Shown: positions 36,897 to 45,874 of the stretch, in pieces
Layout: every line of letters starts with the position of its first letter
How positions within the stretch are numbered: the stretch's first letter is position 1
NCBI GenBank assembly: GCA_018263355.1
Contig: JAANXH010000045.1
Location: forward strand, 1 to 51,237
Direction: 5' to 3'
Length of the DNA stretch: 51,237 nt
Origin: Candidatus Woesearchaeota archaeon
GTDB lineage: Archaea > Nanobdellota > Nanobdellia > Woesearchaeales > JAGVZT01
The notes under the pieces: generated by a model
The model's database searches: none
What the model was told of the DNA's origin: nothing
The model's input: the letters and a program-made list of their open reading frames with translations, nothing else
Translations under genes and position numbers: made by a program

Positions 36897-37979
36897 ATGA
36901 TCTATGTCTTGAATAGTTTGGTGAGACTTATGGTGGTTGGCTGGCTTGCAAAAACTTATTACAACAATACTGTTAAAGAATGGTTATATGCATTGTTGAT
37001 AATTTTTGGTGTGGCAATTATTGCAAAAATTTTTTATAAAATTATAGGAAGTATCTTAAAAAGACTAACAAGTAAGACAAAATCTAAAATTGATGATATT
37101 TTTATTGATATGCTTGAAGAACCTTTAGTATTTGCACTGATTCTAGGCGGAGCTTGGTTTGGATTAAATACATTAGTTTTATCTGATGCAATTAAAGCCC
37201 TCTTAGTTAAAGCATTTCACTTTTTGATTGCCATTGATATAGCTTGGTTATTGGCAAGATTATTTGAAGCTATATATGAGGAATATATTGTTCCTTTTGC
37301 AAAAAATACTGATACAGAATTAGATGACCAGATTTTACCTTTAATTAGGAAAGGAGTTAAGTCCATTATTTGGGCTTTGGGCATTGTCATTGCTTTGAAT
37401 AATGCAGGATATAATGTTGGAGCAATACTTGCTGGTCTAGGTATAGGTGGTATTGCACTTGCCATGGCAGCAAAGGATACAATCTCAAACATATTTGGAG
37501 GAATTGCCATATTTACTGACCAATTATTTTTGATAGGAGATAGAATAAAGATTTCTGGTATTGACGGAGTTGTTGAAGAGATTAGATTAAGGTCAACAAA
37601 AGTTAGGACAATGCAAGGCAGATTAACCACAATTCCAAACTCTGAGTTTATTTCGGCAGCTGTTGAAAATGTTAGTTCTGAACCTTCAAGAAAAGTTAAA
37701 GTAACACTTGGGGTCAGTTGTGATTTGAGTAAGAAAAAAATGCAAAAAGCAATGAAAATAGTTAATGATCTGCTTGAAAAAAATAAGAATGTTGTTAAAC
37801 ATTCTGTTGCATTTAATGGTTTTGGAGATTTTACTTTTGACATTTTTGTGATTTATTATATTAAAAAAGGTGCTGGGGTATTAGATACAAAAACACAAGT
37901 AAATCTTGAGATACTAAATCAATTTAATAAACACAAGATTGACATGCCTTATCCAACACAAGTAGTCAGAAAAGCATAA
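36897..37979 (+). CDS. MscS-family mechanosensitive ion channel
   Basis: GAILAGLGIGGIALAMAAKDTISNIFGGIAIFTDQLFLIGDRIKISGIDGVVEEIRLRSTKVRT. Confidence 0.95.
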   Translation: MIYVLNSLVRLMVVGWLAKTYYNNTVKEWLYALLIIFGVAIIAKIFYKIIGSILKRLTSKTKSKIDDIFIDMLEEPLVFALILGGAWFGLNTLVLSDAIKALLVKAFHFLIAIDIAWLLARLFEAIYEEYIVPFAKNTDTELDDQILPLIRKGVKSIIWALGIVIALNNAGYNVGAILAGLGIGGIALAMAAKDTISNIFGGIAIFTDQLFLIGDRIKISGIDGVVEEIRLRSTKVRTMQGRLTTIPNSEFISAAVENVSSEPSRKVKVTLGVSCDLSKKKMQKAMKIVNDLLEKNKNVVKHSVAFNGFGDFTFDIFVIYYIKKGAGVLDTKTQVNLEILNQFNKHKIDMPYPTQVVRKA

Positions 37980-37983
37980 ATAT

Positions 37984-38898
37984 ATGCCTTTGGAGAATAA
38001 TGTGTCTAACAAAAAACTGGTCCAATATATTAAGGATACACTAAAAAAAGGGTTTAGCAAAGCAGATATAGAAAACGCGCTCTTACAGAGAGGTTATACT
38101 GAAGATACTATAAGACAAGCTTTTCTTCAAGTTAACTCTAGAAATACTAATTTTACAAAAACAAACAAAGCAGTCAAAAATAAACAGTACAAACCACCAA
38201 ATAAAAAAGCTAATAAATCTGTTAAAACTAACATACCAAATAAAAAATATGGTCTGCCGATTGCAGCATTTATTTTATCTTTGATTCCTGTTTTTTCGTT
38301 AATCGGATTAATCTTAGGAATTGTGAGTTTAGTTAAAATCAAGAAAAACCCTGCACTAAAGGGAAAGGGTTTTGCTATTGCTGCGATTGTGATAAGTTCA
38401 TTAGGTTTAATTTTCACTGCTTTAGTTTTTGGTTTAGGTCTTAGTTTTGTCAGAAATGTTTTCGGTCCTAGTTTACAAGAACCACACATGCTTGATATTG
38501 GTAAGCAAACATTAATTGAAAACCCACCAACACAAGACAAACCTTTCACTTTATCTAAAGCAGAATTATTTTTAATGTTAGGAGAAGAATTAACTATCAA
38601 TGCAGGTTTTTATAATAAATTTAATGAATCAGTTGAATCAAGTTTGGATATTCATAGTTGTTATACTAAAGGTAAAGATACTACAGACCAAATTAGTTTT
38701 ACAACAACACAATCTAAGGAAGTTGCAGCCAATGATACGGTGGCATTTCCAGCAATTATTACAGCTTCAAAAACAGCATCTTCTGCAATACATGCTTGTA
38801 CTTTAGTTATTACAGCAAAACCAATTGGTTCTCAAAATGAAGAAGAGAAATTTTATCAAGACATATTAATTACTATTAAATCCAATATCTCAGAATAA
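37984..38898 (+). CDS. DUF4190-like membrane protein with N-terminal helical domain
   Basis: KKYGLPIAAFILSLIPVFSLIGLILGIVSLVKIKKNPALKGKGFAIAAIVISSLGLI; N-terminal LVQYIKDTLKKGFSKADIENALLQRGY. Confidence 0.8.
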   Translation: MPLENNVSNKKLVQYIKDTLKKGFSKADIENALLQRGYTEDTIRQAFLQVNSRNTNFTKTNKAVKNKQYKPPNKKANKSVKTNIPNKKYGLPIAAFILSLIPVFSLIGLILGIVSLVKIKKNPALKGKGFAIAAIVISSLGLIFTALVFGLGLSFVRNVFGPSLQEPHMLDIGKQTLIENPPTQDKPFTLSKAELFLMLGEELTINAGFYNKFNESVESSLDIHSCYTKGKDTTDQISFTTTQSKEVAANDTVAFPAIITASKTASSAIHACTLVITAKPIGSQNEEEKFYQDILITIKSNISE

Positions 38899-38944
38899 AC
38901 AAACAGAAAATATTATATACTCTTATTTTTAAAAAATAATTACC

Positions 38945-39709
38945 GTGGCTGACCAACAGCTTGTTGAATACATTAAAAATACACTAAAGAAAGGGTTTAC
39001 TCAACCTGAAATAGAAAGAGTTCTTTTTGATAATGGTTATTCTAAAGATGATGTTAGCCAAGCTTTTTTAGAAGCATATAGTAACCAAAATTTAAATGCT
39101 GAAGAAAAACCAAAAAAACGAACAAGTAAAATACACACACAAGTACCAATTAAATCATCTAAGCAAAAAAACAAAAATAATTCTCACACGAAAAAAGTCA
39201 AGTCAAATAAAAAATATGGTCTGCCGATTGCAGCATTTGTTTTATCTTTGATTCCTGTTATTTCGTTAATCGGATTAATCTTAGGAATTGTGAGTTTAGT
39301 TAAAATCAAGAAAAACCCTGCACTAAAGGGAAAGGGTTTTGCTATTGCTGCCCTGATTATTAGTATTATCAATATTATTCTTATAATAGTGGGTGTATTA
39401 ATGGTTTTACCACTCTTTTTAGCAGCATCAAGAATGAGAAGTTTTGGAGGGAATTTTTCTTATTTAACAGAATCTAATCCTATTAGCGCAGATTCCTGTG
39501 CTTCTTTAGAAGGATTTTCTAAAGATATGTGTCTTATAAAAGCAGCAAAAGACCAAGGAGATGTGGGTATTTGTGATAGTCTATCTAACTCCCTACAGAA
39601 AAAAGATTGTATTCAAACTGTAGCTATTGAAACAAAAAATCCAGACCTTTGCAGTTTAATAGAAGATAGTGCTGCAAGTGAAAAATGTTTGAGTTATGTT
39701 ACTAGATAA
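38945..39709 (+). CDS. DUF4190-like membrane protein, paralogue of preceding gene
   Basis: Same N-terminal and TM modules; different Cys-containing C-terminus; GTG start. Confidence 0.8.
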   Translation: MADQQLVEYIKNTLKKGFTQPEIERVLFDNGYSKDDVSQAFLEAYSNQNLNAEEKPKKRTSKIHTQVPIKSSKQKNKNNSHTKKVKSNKKYGLPIAAFVLSLIPVISLIGLILGIVSLVKIKKNPALKGKGFAIAALIISIINIILIIVGVLMVLPLFLAASRMRSFGGNFSYLTESNPISADSCASLEGFSKDMCLIKAAKDQGDVGICDSLSNSLQKKDCIQTVAIETKNPDLCSLIEDSAASEKCLSYVTR

Positions 39710-39757
39710 AATCATCTTATAAAACCAGTCTCATATCTTTAATCATTTTACAACAGA

Positions 39758-40138
39758 TTAACAATATTTTAGAGATTGACCAGCTTGATAAACATCAGTA
39801 AAGTCTTGTTCAGATTTTATAATCTTTGCAAATACTTGTGTTTGCCTATATGGTCTATTCCTTGTTTCAGGAAGATATCCCTCACTTGTTTCAACCAATT
39901 TTACTTTAAAGTCATTCTCTATTTGTTTTACTCTCTGAGTTAATATTGGACAGAAGTTTGTCTGACACTGTGCCCCATGATATTCTGCTATTGTTAAATC
40001 TGGGTTTTCATAAACAACTAAAAGTCCAGCCACTAAACGCCTGTCAAACTCCCTAAATTCTTCTGTTATTACTGGTTTTTTATTTGTCAGTTCTTTTAGA
40101 ATTTTTGATATATCTGACATATTAACATAAAAATACAT
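39758..40138 (-). CDS. Hypothetical protein
   Basis: 126-aa ORF in intergenic space with normal composition. Confidence 0.55.
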   Translation of the reverse strand: MYFYVNMSDISKILKELTNKKPVITEEFREFDRRLVAGLLVVYENPDLTIAEYHGAQCQTNFCPILTQRVKQIENDFKVKLVETSEGYLPETRNRPYRQTQVFAKIIKSEQDFTDVYQAGQSLKYC

Positions 40139-40349
40139 TTAGTATTTAATATTTGTGTTGAATGACATTGTAAAGTTAAAGGGACAGGTGTCACCCCATA
40201 GGTACTTATAGCTATAATCTAGGAACAAAATGAAAGGGGAGTGAGTCTGTATGACTGGTGGTCGCCACGAGCATTTGACTAATAAAAAAAGGCTTTTTAA
40301 GCAAAGTAATCGATAATTATAAAAATCAAACTACGTTATTATATATCAT

Positions 40350-40505
40350 GGGCTCGTGGTCTAGTGGCTACAACTTCGGTTGCCATAGATGATATCGCCT
40401 TGACGTGGCGGAGGTCCCCGGTTCAAAGCGATCTTTTTGGTAAAAAACTCGACCAAAAATTGGAGTTGCTATGCAACTCATTCGTTGAAAGTCCGGGCGG
40501 GCCCA
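40350..40505 (+). tRNA. tRNA-Val(GAC) with D-loop insertion (about 40371-40389) and T-loop intron (about 40427-40490)
   Basis: Acceptor GGGCTCG/CGGGCCC, anticodon arm TCGCC-TTGACGT-GGCGG, T stem CCCGG/CCGGG with loop TTCAA^GT. Removing both inserts gives a standard archaeal tRNA-Val. Confidence 0.85.
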
Positions 40506-40510
40506 TTTTT

Positions 40511-41074
40511 TTACAGTTCTTGATAAATTTGTGCAAAGTGTTGTTTTAACTTATCTCTTTCAGGTTGAAAACGAATTGCATAACATGGATGGTACATTGA
40601 GTAAACTGTTGCACCATTGTATCTTGATACTGAACCTTTTTGTTTAGTTATTCTCTCTGGAAAGTTTCCAATTAGTTGATTAAAAATATAAAAAACTGGG
40701 GATCCCCATGTAATAATCAGATTAGGATTAAATTCTTCTATTGTCCCAAACAAGTATGTTTCCATACATCTTTCCAAGTCTGTTAATTGTGGAGTCGTGT
40801 TTGGAGTTTTTGTCAAACATTGAAGTCCATTAACAAATTTCATGTCATTAAATGAAAGTCCAACACTCTGTAAAAATTCAGAAAAATATATGCCTGTCAT
40901 TGATTTAGCAAATGGTTCTTGCCAATTTCCTTGCTCCTGTACTCTTTTATCTGCAAAATGACCTATAACTAGCAACTTTGTTAAGTCTGATCTTGCACCA
41001 CTATAACCTTCTCATCTTGTATTTGGTATTATCTTTGGACTCTGACACAAGCTGCATTCTTTGTATTTAAGCAT
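40511..41074 (-). pseudogene. Uracil-DNA glycosylase-like gene interrupted by in-frame TGA at 41012-41014
   Basis: MLKYKECSLCQSPKIIPNTR*EGYSGARSDLTKLLVIGHFADKRV...LIITWGSPVFYIF...SMYHPCYAIRFQ; N-terminal CxxC and C-terminal HP motif suit an Fe-S UDG-like fold. Confidence 0.6.
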
Positions 41075-41159
41075 AATTTACGGAAAATCATTTACATATT
41101 TAATGCTTATTGGTTTGTCCGGCAAAATGTTTATTAATCTTTTGTTATTAAAAACTGGT

Positions 41160-41609
41160 ATGAAAACCTTAGTGGTGTATTATTCAAGAACAGGAAATAC
41201 AAGAAAAGCTGCTGAATCTATAGCTAAGCATCTTAATGCAGATATAGATGAGATTATTGATAAAAAAAATAGAACCAGAAAAATAATTGGATGGCTTATT
41301 GCAGGAAAGGACGCAAGCCAGAAAAAACTAACAGAGATTGAATATGAAAAGAATCCAGATGATTATGATCTTGTTATTATTGGTACTCCTGTATGGGCAT
41401 GGACAATGACTCCTGCTATTAGGACTTATTTAAGTAAAAATAAGTTCAAAAAAGTGGCTTTTTTCTGTACATCTGGTGGAAGTCCTGGCAAAGTATTAGA
41501 GCACATGAGAGAGCTATCAAAAAAACCTTTGGCTAAACTTAGTCTTGTTGGCAGGGAAATTGATGATTCTAACAAAAAAATCAGGAAATTTTGTACAAAA
41601 TTGCAATAA
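41160..41609 (+). CDS. Flavodoxin-like protein
   Basis: MKTLVVYYSRTGNTRKAAESIA FMN-phosphate loop; VIIGTPVWAWTMTPAIRTYL. ATG at 41160 preferred. Confidence 0.93.
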   Translation: MKTLVVYYSRTGNTRKAAESIAKHLNADIDEIIDKKNRTRKIIGWLIAGKDASQKKLTEIEYEKNPDDYDLVIIGTPVWAWTMTPAIRTYLSKNKFKKVAFFCTSGGSPGKVLEHMRELSKKPLAKLSLVGREIDDSNKKIRKFCTKLQ

Positions 41610-41640
41610 ATTTATTTAGTTAAAATGATTTCTTATTAGG

Positions 41641-41991
41641 GTATATAATATACTTATAATAGATGACCGTTATTATGTATATGAAGGCACAAAAATTAAA
41701 TTCCAGGCTGTTAGTGATGAATTAAAACTCCTATACGCTGGAAACGAAGCTGTAGCCAGAGAATTACTTCAAGATAACGATATTTGCAGAGTTTTTTGTG
41801 ACACTAGATTTCGCAGAAAAAATATTGGACCAGATATTGCAAGAAGTATACAAGAAGATTATCCAGATTTAAAGATTATCGGAGTTTCTATGAATGAGGT
41901 GGAAGAATTATGGATGGGTTTTGAGTTTATGTATAAGACCATAATGCAAGATAATAACTATATTTCTGATTTGCTTTCTGAGCTACGGTAA
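41641..41991 (+). CDS. Receiver-like (CheY-fold) small protein with no ATG/GTG/TTG start, absent from ORF track
   Basis: Open frame reads VYNILIIDDRYYVYEGTKIKFQAVSDELKLLYAGNEAVARELLQDNDICRVFCDTRFRRKNIGPDIARSIQEDYPDLKIIGVSMNEVEELWMGFEFMYKTIMQDNNYISDLLSELR*. Confidence 0.65.
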   Translation, partial: VYNILIIDDRYYVYEGTKIKFQAVSDELKLLYAGNEAVARELLQDNDICRVFCDTRFRRKNIGPDIARSIQEDYPDLKIIGVSMNEVEELWMGFEFMYKTIMQDNNYISDLLSELR

Positions 41992-42033
41992 ATTATAACA
42001 ATTATTTTATAGTATTGTTTATTAGCTTATCAT

Positions 42034-43320
42034 ATGAAAAATGTTTTTATTGAGACTTATGGATGTTCTGCTAATCAGAATGATACAGAAATTATGGCTG
42101 GCCTTTTAAAAAAAGATGGTTTTAAATTAGTTGATTCTATAAAAGAAGCAAACATTATTGTTTTAAATACCTGTATTGTAAAGCAGCCAACATATCATAA
42201 GATGAATCATCTTATCCTAAAATACAAAGATGAGTTTCCATCAAAAAACCTGATTGTAGCTGGATGCATGCCACAGGTTATTGATTTAGATGTAAGTTGT
42301 GTTGGACCACACAATATTGAAAATATTGTTGATGCTGCAAAGTTAGTCATTAATGGGAAAGTTGCAAAGTTTACAGATAAAAAATACACTGAAAAAATCA
42401 ACCTGCCAAAGCACAACAAAAACCAGGTTATTGATATTATCCAGATTCTTGAAGGATGTAGTGGTAATTGTGCTTATTGTATTGTCAAGAATGTTAAACC
42501 TACTTTGATTAGTTTTTCAAAAAACAGGATTGTTGATGATGTAAGAAAAGCTTGTGAAAGAGGCTGCAGAGAAATTTGGATTACTTCGCAGGATAATGGT
42601 GCTTATGGGTTGGATAAACATGATGTTTCACAGCTTCCTGAATTGTTAAGAGAGATTATTAAAGTTGAGGGAGATTTTCTTGTCAGAGTTGGAATGATGA
42701 ATCCAAATAATATTTTACCAGTATTGGATGATCTGGTTGAGGTTTTCAAAAATAATAAGATTTTCAAGTTTGTTCATATTCCTGTGCAGTCAGGTAATGA
42801 TAATGTGCTAGAGAAAATGAAAAGAAAGTATAAAGTAAAGGATTTTAAGAATATTGTTGACAAGTTTAGACAACAAATTCCAGATATATCTATTAGTACA
42901 GACATTATATGTGGTTTTCCAGGTGAGACTGAAAAGCAATTTCAGGATAGTATTGAATTGATTAAAGATATTAAGCCTGATCATCTTAATATTTCTAAGT
43001 TTGGTGCAATGCCTGGTACTGCAGCTAAAGATATGAAACAACTAGATCCAAAGATTATTAATAATCGTTCTGCTAAACTAACCAAGATATTTCACAAAAT
43101 TGCCCTGGAAGAAAACAAAAAATGGATTGGCTGGAGGGGAAAGATTTTACTGGATGAAATCCGTAGAAAAGGAACTGTAATTGGCAGGAATTTTGCTTAT
43201 AAACAGGTAATTGTTCAGGGTGATGAGAATATTTTGGGTAGTTTTGTGAATGCAAAGATTGTTGATTGCACTGGTTTTTATTTGATTGCAGAAAAATCTT
43301 TTACCTGGATCATCCCATGA
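42034..43320 (+). CDS. MiaB-like methylthiotransferase (archaeal e-MtaB type)
   Basis: VFIETYGCSANQNDTEIMAGLL; ILEGCSGNCAYCIVK radical SAM motif; GFPGETEKQF; C-terminal TRAM-like region. Confidence 0.95.
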   Translation: MKNVFIETYGCSANQNDTEIMAGLLKKDGFKLVDSIKEANIIVLNTCIVKQPTYHKMNHLILKYKDEFPSKNLIVAGCMPQVIDLDVSCVGPHNIENIVDAAKLVINGKVAKFTDKKYTEKINLPKHNKNQVIDIIQILEGCSGNCAYCIVKNVKPTLISFSKNRIVDDVRKACERGCREIWITSQDNGAYGLDKHDVSQLPELLREIIKVEGDFLVRVGMMNPNNILPVLDDLVEVFKNNKIFKFVHIPVQSGNDNVLEKMKRKYKVKDFKNIVDKFRQQIPDISISTDIICGFPGETEKQFQDSIELIKDIKPDHLNISKFGAMPGTAAKDMKQLDPKIINNRSAKLTKIFHKIALEENKKWIGWRGKILLDEIRRKGTVIGRNFAYKQVIVQGDENILGSFVNAKIVDCTGFYLIAEKSFTWIIP

Positions 43321-43898
43321 AATTTTCTAATGAGCTTCATGATATGGACTCACTTGTGGAGCATGTGCATAGTTTTGTAGAGAAGAAGAAATTAGATAAT
43401 TTTGATCTTGCTGGTTTTTCCCTTGGAGGGATTGTTGCGGTTAAGTATACCCATCTATATGGAGAAAAAGTTAAAAATCTTTTTGTGCTCAATTCCAGCC
43501 CAAGATTAGTTCGGAAAAATATGCAAAGGTTCATTAAGATTTTTAATCCAATTATAACATCTGCTTTATTTTGCAATTTATTTAGGTACTTTAACACAAA
43601 TAATCTAATTAGAAAAATATTTGGTATCCATAAATTATCAAACCAGAATGCTACAAAAAAATTTCCTAGAGCAATTTATGGTACTATGTTCAATGTGCTT
43701 TCAATTTCTCTTGTAGATGAATTCAATTCATTAAAAATACCAAAAACAATCGCTCTTTTCAAGGATGATACTGTTCTTAGATTTAAAAACCAGAAAGATT
43801 TAGTTCCGAGTCTTAATTCAAATGTCATTGTGTTTGATAAAGGCGGGCATATGACTAGACCAGAATATTTGGAGAATATTATAACAATTTTTAATTAA
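43266..43898 (+). CDS. Alpha/beta-hydrolase, apparently truncated at the N-terminus
   Basis: LDNFDLAGFSLGGIVAVKY nucleophile elbow and IVFDKGGHMTRPEYLENII; no N-terminal HG-containing strands; 5' end overlaps the methylthiotransferase gene. Confidence 0.7.
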   Translation: MHWFLFDCRKIFYLDHPMKFSNELHDMDSLVEHVHSFVEKKKLDNFDLAGFSLGGIVAVKYTHLYGEKVKNLFVLNSSPRLVRKNMQRFIKIFNPIITSALFCNLFRYFNTNNLIRKIFGIHKLSNQNATKKFPRAIYGTMFNVLSISLVDEFNSLKIPKTIALFKDDTVLRFKNQKDLVPSLNSNVIVFDKGGHMTRPEYLENIITIFN

Positions 43899-44325
43899 AA
43901 TAAAAATCAAGCTCATCAGATCTTATGGTTACTGATTTTTTAGTTTCTTTCTCTGCTTTGTAATTTGGCTTTGCACTTATCTGATTTTCTGAATCCTTTT
44001 TTGTTTTCTGCTCTTTTTGGTTTTGTTTCTGATTTTTGTCAGAATTTCTTATATGTGGGTTAAGTTCTAAACCCTTTCTAAAATTAATATTGCCACAATC
44101 CATACATCTAAAATAAGGTCCCCATTTTCCTGCACAAACATCAAGCCATTCTCCGCACGCACATTTTGTGTTTTCTAACAGCTTATCTTTGTGTGCTGGA
44201 CAGACTGGAACAACTTGCTTATTCTTGATTGTAGCCTGCTTCTCGCAGAATGGACATTTGTTAATTTTTGATTTTCCATATTTCTTTGGAATATACATAT
44301 ACCTTAGTGTTAAACTTGCATTCAA
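43891..44325 (-). CDS. Zinc-ribbon protein (topoisomerase-type Zn finger-like)
   Basis: CPFCEKQATIKNKQVVPVCPAHKDKLLENTKCACGEWLDVCAGKWGPYFRCMDCGNINFRKG. Confidence 0.75.
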   Translation of the reverse strand: MNASLTLRYMYIPKKYGKSKINKCPFCEKQATIKNKQVVPVCPAHKDKLLENTKCACGEWLDVCAGKWGPYFRCMDCGNINFRKGLELNPHIRNSDKNQKQNQKEQKTKKDSENQISAKPNYKAEKETKKSVTIRSDELDFYFN

Positions 44326-44342
44326 AAAGCTTTCTAATAAAA

Positions 44343-45203
44343 CTACTCAAACTCCTTAACAAATTTAATTAGCTCTTTTGCCTTTTCAAGTTCTAAAAAT
44401 TCTGGCTTTGTAACAGAAGGAATATCTTTGGGTTTTTTCTTTTTAAAAATTACTAGCTTATTTACTTCAAGTAACCTTGCCCAAGGCAATAGCTCAGGGC
44501 TTGTCTTGTCTCCAATTTCTGTCAGGATTATATCATTTTTTTTCTTTGCAATAACATTAAATGGAGCTCTTTTTGTATCTGTTGCTTTAAAACCTAAGTC
44601 AAGATATTTTTTCGAAATTGCAGATTTTGGATCTGATTCTGTTTCAAATGTGTCCAATATGTTAATATGCTCAAACACAGGATCTCCAAATATATCATAA
44701 AGTTTTAATGCTTTTTTTAATGTGATTTCTGATTTTTCTTTCTCATAATTAACAATCATCTTCCTGCTTACCCCTAGTTTTGTTGCCAGGGTGTTAATTG
44801 AGTAGCCTTGTTTTTGCCTTTTTTCTTTTAACTTTTTTCCGCATATACAGGCAGTGTAACCTGCTCTTGTACTCTTTATTATTGGAAGTTTCTTTTTGAT
44901 ACATCCCTTAAAAGTCTGAAAATTGATTGTATATATTCCATATCTGAGATACACAACATTGTCAACAAGCTTGTTTCCAGCTTTTTGCGCTATTACTAAA
45001 GGAACTCCGTTAATATAGCTGGCAATTTTTCTCATACCTGCTGCCCACTCTTTAGCCAAAGAGTTTGCATCTGATAAAACCTTAATTAAAAAAATAGTAT
45101 CTTTTCTAGCAAGAATATCAAAGCTTCCAACATTTAATACTTTTACTGTATAACCTTGTTTAAGCAAAAATACTGATATTTGTTCAGTTAGGTCCTTTTT
45201 CAT
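44343..45203 (-). CDS. Archaeal XRE/HTH-type transcriptional regulator with N-terminal alpha/beta domain
   Basis: LKEKRQKQGYSINTLATKLGVSRKMIVNYEKEKSEITLKKALKL HTH; N-terminal FDILARKDTIFLIKVLSDANSL. Confidence 0.88.
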   Translation of the reverse strand: MKKDLTEQISVFLLKQGYTVKVLNVGSFDILARKDTIFLIKVLSDANSLAKEWAAGMRKIASYINGVPLVIAQKAGNKLVDNVVYLRYGIYTINFQTFKGCIKKKLPIIKSTRAGYTACICGKKLKEKRQKQGYSINTLATKLGVSRKMIVNYEKEKSEITLKKALKLYDIFGDPVFEHINILDTFETESDPKSAISKKYLDLGFKATDTKRAPFNVIAKKKNDIILTEIGDKTSPELLPWARLLEVNKLVIFKKKKPKDIPSVTKPEFLELEKAKELIKFVKEFE

Positions 45204-45267
45204 GCTATATTTACTATTTAGATTGTTTTAATTTAAAAATATATTGTAAAATAGGCAATCTTAAATA

Positions 45268-45425
45268 TCGAGTGTTAGCTCCATTAGTGCCTGATTTGAG
45301 TGAAGGAGACAATCCTAGTCGTAAGAGTCAGTGGGGAACAGTTTGCCTTAATCAAATTAAACTCCACACAATATGAATGATGGTTTAGCAAACTGGCGAC
45401 TGAACCGGTATTATGGAGCTAACAT
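45268..45425 (+). ncRNA. Candidate structured RNA with closing 12-bp helix and H-type pseudoknot
   Basis: TGTTAGCTCCAT/ATGGAGCTAACA; AGTCG/CGACT; interleaved GTGGGG/CTCCAC and CAGTTTGC/GCAAACTG. TATA-like TTTAAAAATATAT about 25-30 nt upstream. Confidence 0.55.
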
Positions 45426-45567
45426 TAGGTTGACTTTGCCTGTAAAATATGATGCTTTGCAAAAGCTGTATTTTTTACTCATTGGACATCTAGTAATTCT
45501 CATCTAACTGATTGATTTAACCGAAAATTATATATATCACAAATATTTACTTACTGGTGGTGGAGAC

Positions 45568-45810
45568 ATGGTTCTAACAGACATTTATACTATCTTTGAG
45601 CAGAGGAAACTTAAGATGCAGAATATGCTCAAAGGTAAGAATGGAGTTTCTTCTAGTAAAAAATTGGAATTAGAAGGTGCTTTAAATGAAATTGAGATGT
45701 TTTTAAGCACACTTGAATACTATAAAAATGTTCCAAAAAATGTACCTGAACCAGACCTTGAAACACCAATTGATGATAGATCATTCTTATCCAAATTATT
45801 CAAAAAATAA
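45568..45810 (+). CDS. Small hypothetical protein
   Basis: 80-aa ORF with SD-like ggtggagac upstream. Confidence 0.6.
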   Translation: MVLTDIYTIFEQRKLKMQNMLKGKNGVSSSKKLELEGALNEIEMFLSTLEYYKNVPKNVPEPDLETPIDDRSFLSKLFKK

Positions 45811-45874
45811 ACTTTTGTTACAATTACAAAAATGTTATAAACAATAGAACTTAATTATTTGTAGAGGTATACAA

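Noticed and set aside
40160-40330. Possible C/D box or other small RNA before tRNA-Val
   Set aside because: There is a GTGG-TCG-CCAC hairpin and some CACCCC/GGGG pairing, but no convincing C/D box set or repeat support.
45268-45425. SRP RNA or RNase P RNA identity
   Set aside because: I could not find the SRP helix 8 GGAAGG/AGCAG-type motif or the RNase P GAGGAAAGUC and ACAGAA motifs.
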